DNA of 64,000 bases, from positions 62,001 through 126,000 of the forward strand of contig NZ_JABAEX010000003.1 in assembly GCF_012843315.1 (NCBI RefSeq), given 5' to 3'. The position numbers and the translations under genes were made by a program. The DNA is from Streptococcus sp. WB01_FAA12. GTDB lineage: Bacteria; Bacillota; Bacilli; Lactobacillales; Streptococcaceae. Below, piece by piece: positions 51,247 to 58,800 of the stretch (within the stretch, counting starts at the first letter, position 1; each line of letters begins with the position of its first letter). The notes under the pieces are model-generated. The model was not told the DNA's origin and ran no database searches. It worked only from the letters and a program-made list of their open reading frames with translations.

Positions 51247-52035
51247 ATGAAGAAGAATAAATCTCTGTTCATCATTCTCATTTTTCTTGCGATCTTTATC
51301 GTACAACCTAACAATTTTAATGCTATCAAATCTGGCTTGACACAAAATGATATTCCGAATCAATTGAACATAGCCGATTCAGCTGAAGAAAAAAATCCCA
51401 ACTCAAATTTGAATTCTACTCTAAAAAATGATGATTTGAAATCGAAGGAGTATGATGGAAAAAATCAAGTGATTGTTGTCAATGAAAAATCACAATTTAT
51501 AAAAAGCGAATTGAGTTTAGAAAATGGCAGCTGGGAAAAATATTCTGATCTAGATTTTTTAAATCGTGTAGGAATTGCTGAAGCGATGTTGGGAAAAGAA
51601 TTGATGCCAACGGAAGATAGAGAATCTATTTCGTCTGTCACACCAACAGGGTGGAAAAATAAAAAAATAATTTTCAACGGGCAAGAAGATTATTTATATA
51701 ATCGTTCTCACTTAATCGGTTTTCAATTAAGTGGAGAAAATGCGAATGCCAAAAATTTATTTACAGGTACACGTGCTTTAAATGCAAATTTTGAAGATGA
51801 ACAATCATCAATGGTCTACTATGAAAATAAAATTGCTAACTACATAAAAAATACGAACCACCATGTTCGCTATCGAGTAACTCCCATTTTTAGAAATGTG
51901 GAATTAGTTGCCAGAGGAGTTCGTATGGAAGCACAGAGTATTGAAGATGATGAGATCTCATTTGATGTATATATCTTTAATGTTCAACCAGGATATAAAA
52001 TCAATTATTTGACAGGATCATCTCAGAAAAATTGA
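51247..52035 (+). CDS. Exported DNA/RNA non-specific endonuclease (streptodornase/EndA superfamily)
   Basis: 262 residues from the ATG at 51247. A signal or anchor helix (about 5-20), a charged linker (about 30-75) and a beta-beta-alpha-metal nuclease domain. The catalytic motif reads NRSH (152-155, catalytic His155) in YNRSHLIGFQLSGENANAKNLFTGT, the version seen in streptococcal secreted DNases and not the DRGH of EndA; a conserved Asn follows in the metal region. It overlaps the accessory gene upstream and is followed by relaxase genes, so it is part of the mobilization operon. Its role in transfer is unknown. Confidence 0.8.
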   Translation: MKKNKSLFIILIFLAIFIVQPNNFNAIKSGLTQNDIPNQLNIADSAEEKNPNSNLNSTLKNDDLKSKEYDGKNQVIVVNEKSQFIKSELSLENGSWEKYSDLDFLNRVGIAEAMLGKELMPTEDRESISSVTPTGWKNKKIIFNGQEDYLYNRSHLIGFQLSGENANAKNLFTGTRALNANFEDEQSSMVYYENKIANYIKNTNHHVRYRVTPIFRNVELVARGVRMEAQSIEDDEISFDVYIFNVQPGYKINYLTGSSQKN

Positions 52036-52045
52036 GGAGGGAAAA

Positions 52046-52495
52046 ATGAATCCAAGACTTAGCTTATATTTTAGCGAAGAAACACATGAAAAATTTAAGG
52101 AAATAAAATCCTACTTGAAAGAATCGTCTGCTTTGCAGAAACAGTATCGAAATAATTCAGCAACGCTTGTCACTTTGATTGAAGTTTTTTATAAACTTTT
52201 TATTGAATTAGGAGAAGGAAAAAATTTCTATGAGCGACTGACTCAGCTGGAAAAAAAATTGGGGGATGCCTTTGATTCTGGAAATGATAACAAGGCGATT
52301 CATCGTCAACTTGATCAAATTCTCTATCTAACGCTAACCAACTTTCATGCTATTACGAAAGATGATTTTGATGTTCAAGAATTGGAATCTATTCATTCAC
52401 GATTGGATCCTACACAGCATGAATTGATGGCAAGAATCAACGATGTCATTCAAGAAGATATTGCACGTGGTCAAACTATCAAACATTCTCATTGA
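52046..52495 (+). CDS. Hypothetical mobilization-operon protein (149 residues)
   Basis: GAGGAGGGAAA ribosome binding site ten bases after the previous stop. All-helical, starting LSLYFSEETHEKFKEIKSYL, with a hydrophobic helix (ATLVTLIEVFYKLFIEL) and an LSLTNFHAI-like middle. It could be another DNA-binding partner of the relaxase. No family recognised. Confidence 0.55.
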   Translation: MNPRLSLYFSEETHEKFKEIKSYLKESSALQKQYRNNSATLVTLIEVFYKLFIELGEGKNFYERLTQLEKKLGDAFDSGNDNKAIHRQLDQILYLTLTNFHAITKDDFDVQELESIHSRLDPTQHELMARINDVIQEDIARGQTIKHSH

Positions 52496-52505
52496 GGTAC
52501 AGTAA

Positions 52506-53066
52506 ATGGTAGATATTGTTGAAATCTATTTAGAAACAGGAGATTTTCATGAAGCGGTGAAACAGTCAGGGCTGCCTACTCATATAGCTCATTTGAAATT
52601 AATAAAGAGTGGCTGCCTTAAAATTCAAGATAAAATTCAGTATGGTTCTAGGACAGCTAAGCTCGGGGGAATGGCCGAGGAGCTTTTTCAAAAGTATGTT
52701 CCAGATGCAACGGATGCGAATAAGTATTTCAAGAAAAATAATCCAGTATATGATTTTTGGCTAGATGGTCTAACGATTGATGTAAAATACAGCTCATTGT
52801 ATAAAAGGAAAAACGGGAACTCTCATCACTGGCAATTGAGGACGAAAGGGAATCAAGATTTTATTGTCGCCTTTTTAGAACGAGAAAGTGGTTCAGAGTT
52901 AGAAGAACCAAATATCTTATTGATTCCCATGCAATTTATTGAAGAGCAAAAAGAATTACATATTTCTCAATCAGGACAGTGGATCAATGATTTTCAAGTT
53001 GAACCTGAAGAATTACAACCGTTATTAAAAGACTATGCTCTTTTAAGAAAAAATGGACTATTTTAA
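52506..53066 (+). CDS. PD-(D/E)XK-like protein in the mobilization operon
   Basis: 186 residues. An N-terminal small helical domain (AVKQSGLPTHIAHLKLIKSG) looks like a DNA-binding helix-turn-helix. The centre has E in MAEELFQKYVPDA, then a D in the strand VYDFWLDGLTIDVKYSSL, giving the E-x(n)-D-x(n)-DVK pattern of restriction-type PD-(D/E)XK nucleases. Fourteen bases follow to the stop region and relaxase start. It could cut or bind DNA during transfer, or protect the element. Inferred from motif only. Confidence 0.55.
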   Translation: MVDIVEIYLETGDFHEAVKQSGLPTHIAHLKLIKSGCLKIQDKIQYGSRTAKLGGMAEELFQKYVPDATDANKYFKKNNPVYDFWLDGLTIDVKYSSLYKRKNGNSHHWQLRTKGNQDFIVAFLERESGSELEEPNILLIPMQFIEEQKELHISQSGQWINDFQVEPEELQPLLKDYALLRKNGLF

Positions 53067-53084
53067 TTCAAAGAGAGGAAAATA

Positions 53085-55454
53085 ATGAACGTATCTTCTA
53101 GTCCAAGTATTACCTTCATGCTGCAATACACTGAAGCAAATAGTGGCTTTGTAGACTACACTAATAGAGACGAAGCTGTTGAGGTTGATAACGAATTAAA
53201 TTTAGAAACACACAGACAAAATATCGAGTCTCTAACTGAAGATGAACTACAAAAAATTCAAGCTGAAGTTCCAGAAACGAAACTAAATTTTCAGGAATAC
53301 ATTGATTATATGAATCGCTCTTATGCTACTGAAAATCAAAGTGAAGAGATGACAGCTATTTTTACAAAAGAGGTCAATTACTTGCAGCGTAGCAAAGTAA
53401 CTGAATTGAAAAATAAGTTAGAACAGGCTTATCAAAATGGCTCTCTTCTATGGCAGGGTGTTATCTCTTTTGATAATGATTTTTTGGCCAAAGAGGGATT
53501 ATATGACCTGGAAACTGGTAAAGTCGATCAGCAAGCTATCAAGTCGGTCATACGTGAAGCATTGCCAAGATTGATTGAAAAAGAAGGATTATCCGACTCA
53601 TCATTTTGGTGGGCTAACATTCACTTGAATACGGATAATATTCATGTGCATTTTGGTTTATCAGAAGTCGAGTCTGCAAGAAAAAAATTTTTCTATCGGC
53701 CTCGTGGACGGATGGAATATAGAGGTAACTTTTCCCAGAAAACCATTGAACGTTTTAAAAGCGATGTTTTTCATGGCCTGTTGAATGAACAGACTAGAGG
53801 AATGATTGTTCGACGAGAACAAATTTTGGCCAATATCAGAAGTGAGTTGATCAATTCTGTATTTAGAGATCAGATGGTACGTTCTTCAGCTGAAAAAAAT
53901 TTTCTGGAGCAGGCTTACAACCATTTACCAATGGATAAAAAATGGCGCTATGGCTCAAATGCAAGAGATTTTGCAGTCAGTAAATTCTTCCTGGATCGCT
54001 ATCTGGATTCCTATTTAGAAAATGATGGGAAAGAGCTCTATCAAGAATTTCTGAAAGAAACGAAGGACTTCCTAGAAACCTATAGAGGAGCTTATTCGTC
54101 TGGAAAAAAATCAACCTACGAGAAGATTCGGAAACTTGATGGTCGTGTTGAGAAAACACAACAGGAGGCTGCAGGCTATCATCTGCAGCAATTAATAGCG
54201 AATCGAGAGAAGGAGTTGAGAGAACGATTAGCAAATAGAATCTTGCACCTATTTCGTGAGAATGCTCCTGAAATAGCTGACGTTCGGCTGGAAAAAAATT
54301 TGGCCAATTTCTCAGTAAAGAATCAAAAATTAATTTTAGCCCAGGATCCTAACGCAAGTGTCATCAAAACACTGGATGCCTGGAAAAAACTGGGTTATGA
54401 TTTGAAAGATGGAGCAAAACCTATTGAAATCACAAAACCAGTCTATGCTGCTTATGATAAACACGGAACAGGTTTGGGACGTCCTGAATATGTTAGGGAA
54501 TTAGTTTATGATGTAAGTCAAATGAAAGAAGACTTACTGGAGAAGCAACTTAGTTTAAGAGACTTGTCGCTATTTTCTTCAGCTGATTTGAAAGATCTTG
54601 TAGAAGCGGCTAAAAAGAAAAGTGATCGATCATTAAGAGAGCGGAATGAGTTAGGAACATTCCGCTATGCTTTAAAATTGAGCTTATTGGAGGAAAAACA
54701 GAGTAGTTTATTAGTTCGTAAAACTCTTTTTGATCAAATTCAACCACTTGAAACCGATAAGCCATTTGTTGAATTGAAAAAGCAGGAGATTCTTCAAAGA
54801 CTGAAGCTGACTGAATTGCAACTGACTCCAAATTATAAACTAGGTGAAGCAGACCAATCTCTAAAACAATCTCTTGCTAACCAATTTGAAGATAGTGTTT
54901 CATTTTCAGTAGAAAAGGCTGATTCATTAGCAATTCAAGCACCTATTAAACGTCTGAAGGGAGAATTAGCAGCAGTTCAACCTCTTCAAGATGAAGGAGT
55001 GCTAACTATTCTAAAGGGCTATCCTATTACGAAAGATGGCTATATAGAAGAGTTACAAACCCATATCTCAATTTTTCAGCTGAAACATCAGATTTACAGT
55101 CGAAACAAGGAAATTTCACAAACGACTGATCAAGCGACTATTCAAAAATTAAAACGGGAGAATGCGAAAGGATTTTCTGAACTCAAATCACTTTATCAAA
55201 AAATATTGCCAGAGGAAGAAAGCAATCAGAAAAGTCAGTTAGCTCAAGCTGTTTCACATAAAATGCAAGAAAGGAAGAACTTGCAAAGAAAAAACGTCCA
55301 ACAATCCCAAGGCAAAGCAATCATCAATACAGATTTCATGAGAAATTTGACCAATTCTCTTCAAAGGGCCCAACGTGCAAATAAAAAAGCCCTTATGGAA
55401 CGTGAGAGAAGTGATGAGAGGCAAGAACTTGAGGAAAAAGGACAAAGTATATAA
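53085..55454 (+). CDS. MobP2/MobL-like relaxase
   Basis: 789 residues, AGAGAGGAAAA upstream. The relaxase HUH motif is complete in WWANIHLNTDNIHVHFGLSE (His180, His187, His189); a candidate nicking tyrosine lies in the N-terminal YTEANSGFVDYTNRDEA region (Tyr15 or Tyr23). After the catalytic domain (about 1-260) come helical regions and a long basic coiled coil to the end (ALMERERSDERQ). It would nick oriT, stay bound to the 5' end and pilot the strand into the recipient. It is the last gene of the mobilization operon; a terminator follows at 55457-55483. Confidence 0.85.
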   Translation: MNVSSSPSITFMLQYTEANSGFVDYTNRDEAVEVDNELNLETHRQNIESLTEDELQKIQAEVPETKLNFQEYIDYMNRSYATENQSEEMTAIFTKEVNYLQRSKVTELKNKLEQAYQNGSLLWQGVISFDNDFLAKEGLYDLETGKVDQQAIKSVIREALPRLIEKEGLSDSSFWWANIHLNTDNIHVHFGLSEVESARKKFFYRPRGRMEYRGNFSQKTIERFKSDVFHGLLNEQTRGMIVRREQILANIRSELINSVFRDQMVRSSAEKNFLEQAYNHLPMDKKWRYGSNARDFAVSKFFLDRYLDSYLENDGKELYQEFLKETKDFLETYRGAYSSGKKSTYEKIRKLDGRVEKTQQEAAGYHLQQLIANREKELRERLANRILHLFRENAPEIADVRLEKNLANFSVKNQKLILAQDPNASVIKTLDAWKKLGYDLKDGAKPIEITKPVYAAYDKHGTGLGRPEYVRELVYDVSQMKEDLLEKQLSLRDLSLFSSADLKDLVEAAKKKSDRSLRERNELGTFRYALKLSLLEEKQSSLLVRKTLFDQIQPLETDKPFVELKKQEILQRLKLTELQLTPNYKLGEADQSLKQSLANQFEDSVSFSVEKADSLAIQAPIKRLKGELAAVQPLQDEGVLTILKGYPITKDGYIEELQTHISIFQLKHQIYSRNKEISQTTDQATIQKLKRENAKGFSELKSLYQKILPEEESNQKSQLAQAVSHKMQERKNLQRKNVQQSQGKAIINTDFMRNLTNSLQRAQRANKKALMERERSDERQELEEKGQSI

Positions 55455-55456
55455 GA

Positions 55457-55483
55457 GTCATTGTAAAAGCAATGGCTTTTTTT
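55457..55483 (+). terminator. Mobilization operon terminator
   Basis: GTCATTG (55457-55463) / CAATGGC (55470-55476) followed by seven T residues (55477-55483). Confidence 0.85.
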
Positions 55484-55502
55484 GTTGAAAATGGAAATCT
55501 AT

Positions 55503-55541
55503 TGTCCCTTTAACTGGAATTTCTTGGTTATTGCATAGAAT
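55503..55541 (+). promoter_or_regulatory. TGTCCCTTTA promoter module, copy B
   Basis: TGTCCCTTTA at 55503-55512, 23 bp, then TAGAAT at 55536-55541, then 30 bp to the ATG at 55572. Confidence 0.8.
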
Positions 55542-55571
55542 AGAAAGATAAAAAGAGAAAGGAGAAGAAAA

Positions 55572-55832
55572 ATGAAGCTATTATTTCCAGATGTCACAGT
55601 TGAAGACTTTGATTTCTCAGTCGAATGGTTAATTACGGCAATGAATGCTGATAGCAAGCAAGTGCATTTTGAGGGTCAAGGAAGAAATTCTGATTTAGAA
55701 ATGGTTCTAGATTTTAAGGAAAATTCTGAGCTATTTGAATCTTTTTCAGTAGGGGAATTGGTTCACTTAGATCCAGAAACGTTTCTACAAGCAGAGAAAG
55801 AGCCGTATAAACCACAGTATGAAGGATTTTAA
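55572..55832 (+). CDS. Hypothetical acidic protein (86 residues)
   Basis: First gene behind promoter module B. Very acidic (LEMVLDFKENSELFESFSVGELVHLDPETF). Ribosome binding site GAAAGGAGAAG. It is followed by the polyvalent protein gene after 11 bases with TTTAAGGAGA. Acidic DNA-mimic (anti-restriction) behaviour is possible given the charge, but untested. Confidence 0.55.
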   Translation: MKLLFPDVTVEDFDFSVEWLITAMNADSKQVHFEGQGRNSDLEMVLDFKENSELFESFSVGELVHLDPETFLQAEKEPYKPQYEGF

Positions 55833-55843
55833 GGAGATTTTAT

Positions 55844-58800
55844 ATGACAGAACAAGAATCAAGACGTGGTAAAAGTCGTAGAGAACGTGTTGAATTTGCA
55901 CGTTCTAGAGATATTTTGGATGTTGCAAATGAGCTTCAGATGGAGCTGGTTCGCTCCGGACGAGACTATCGATGGAAAGAACATGATAGCCTAGTTATTT
56001 CACCTGATAAAAATTTATGGAAATGGTTCTCTAGAAATACAGGTGGAGATGCGATTTCTTTGGTTGAGACGATAAAGGAAGTAAGTTTTAACCAATCTGT
56101 AGATTTTTTGAATGATGGAAACTTTAAAGAGTTCCAAATGGTTGAAAGACCTCAAGAAGATTTTAAATACTATCTTGAGAAATACGAGCAGCCATTTTCA
56201 GCTGGAAGAGGTTACTTACGAAATCAACGTGGATTATCAGATGAAACAATTGATTATTTTTTGGAGCAGGGTGTTTTAGCCCAAGCTAACGCCAAACTTG
56301 ACTATTTTGCGGAAGGCACTGGCGGAGTTACAACAAATGCGATTGAGCCAGTTATTGTCTTCAAGTCCCTTTCTTCTTCAGGTGAAGTTGTTGGAGCCTC
56401 TTTACAAGGAATCCAGGAGAATTGGGAGAAGTGGCCAAAACATGGATATGCTAAAGTGATTATGAAAAACTCCGATCCTATGACAGGTATTCATGTTGAT
56501 ATTGGCAGTCCAAAACGATTGATTTTCACTGAAAGTCCAATTGATTTAATGTCCTACTATGAATTGCACAAAGATAGTCTTCAGGACGTCAGATTAGTTT
56601 CTATGGATGGTTTGAAAGAATCGACTATAGGCCGTCATCTATCTCAAATTCAAGCTGAAATTTCAGGAAAACCACTAAGATGGACACCTGAACAATTAGC
56701 GGACGGACTTCAAGTAGCTATTGATCATCACTTTTTTGAAGATGGGAAAAATGCGGATTTGATTACTCTAGCTTTAGATAATGATAAAGCAGGTAGAACA
56801 TTCATTCAAGAATTGGAGGCAAAAGGAGCTGTTATCAATTCAGATCTACCAGAACTAAAACCAGGACAAGATAAAACGGACTGGAATGATGTTCTAAAGA
56901 ATCAACAGGAAGAAAAGCCTGACAACAGTCGTCTTGCCCAGGCACGTCGAAAATTGGAACGACTAAGGGGTGAACAAGACGAGGCTATTTCAAGAGCTTA
57001 TTCCCACCAAGCGCTAACAAATGGGCAACCCATGAATGATAAGCGAGGAGGTGCTAGCTTTAAACGTAAGCAAGAACAAATAGAAGATCAAGTCTTCTCA
57101 AAGATGGATGAGATTAGGCAACAGGAAGAGCGAGTAGAGCGCCTGGAGCACCAACAACATTTGAAAGAAATGGGGTTGAATCGTCAGGGAAGTGGTCTGG
57201 AGATGAGTGTTCAAAATATACCTAGAATCCGTGAAGAGTTAGAAAAAGCTAAACGTGGGGAGTCGTTCTTTACCAAATCTACTCTCAAACGCTATCAAGA
57301 AGAGTTGACTAGACTTGAAGCCATATCTGAACAAATGGGTAAAACGAGCATTCAACCAGCAACTCAAGCCTTAATTGATGAAGGGCTAGTGAACCAGTGG
57401 CAAAAACAACCAAATACGTATTTTGTAAAAGGGTTACGAAGAGTTGCCCTGGAGTTGACTGAAGAAGGAGAGTTTCAATTATCTTCACAAACTAAGTATC
57501 ATCCGAAAACAGATGAGGAAAGACTGAAGGTGGATGAATTACTTGCCAAACAAGGGCAAGAAAATGTAGGATTAACGCCCTCGAATCAGGAAAAAACAAT
57601 CTCACCACAACCAGAGCCTATTGAAAAAAATCAAGGCGAAGCAGGGTGGTTAGAAAAAAATTGGGACAATCTCACGTTTTCGATAGAAAATAAAAAAACA
57701 GTCGTCATTGATCCGACTAGTATAGATGAGATGGTTGAAGAAAAACAAACTCCAGAAAATCAAGAATCTATTGTCAATACAGAGGAGAATGCTGGAAGAT
57801 TGATGAGCTATGAAGAGGTAAAACGGGAAAATGAAGCATTAACAAAGAGTTTAAATAATCGGATTCAATCTGGAGAATTATCAATCGAATTTGCACCAGA
57901 TTTCTATCTGTATGATGTCTTTGCAAAGTTAGGAAATAGCCATCCTACAAAATATCTCAGCGATAAAAAAATGGAAGTGTTGTCTCCCATTCATTCACTT
58001 TTGACCTCTATTGATGATCAAACGATTGATTTATACAAGAAAAAAGGGACTCCTGAGCAAGATTCCTTATATCAAGCATTGAAACCTCATCAGAGAACTT
58101 TGGGAGTAGATATTTCAACCCGATTTATTGGTGAACTTGCAATAGCAGCCTACAGTACCAACAAGCAGATAGAAAGCCTCTCAAGTGACAGTTTCGGCGT
58201 CTATTTTGGTGAAAGAACCCTTGATAATCTATCACAATCGGTTGAGCGAATGCTGGAGTATCCATTGATTGAATCGGGAACAAGAGACTTTGCCCATGGT
58301 TTTGTGACAACACCAAACACATTGTTCCACTATTTGGAAGAACAAGAGGGAGAAGTGGTTTTAAATCGAGAATTATTGGATAACTTGATGTCACGTCTTG
58401 AGACTCATCCTATTAAGATAATGGAGGATTCAGAAGAAGTGGAGCCAGTTAGACCAGTGATTGTTCTAAAACAAGATGAGCTATACAGCGATTATTGGCG
58501 TGTTTATCAAAGCGACGGTGAGCTTGAATTCTATTTATTTGAGGATGGTCAGTTTGGCTATCGCCAATATGGTTCACTTAGCCAGAAAGAAGATAATATT
58601 GTTTTTAAATACCATTCAGAACCAGGTAAAACGGAGTTTCTAGCTACTCAAATGGGTTATGATAGTTTAAAATACATTGTTGTTAAAGATTGGGAGTCTC
58701 TTTTTGATGAAAATAAAGCGTTACTGCGAGAAAACTTCGTTTTTGACGACTTAGAGAACTTCTTGAAAAAGTCGAATTATTTTGAACTAGATTACTGGAC

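Noticed and set aside
51247..52035. Recent duplicate of the core endA
   Set aside because: The motif (NRSH versus DRGH), the linker and the surrounding sequence differ widely; it is a different branch of the superfamily brought by the element.
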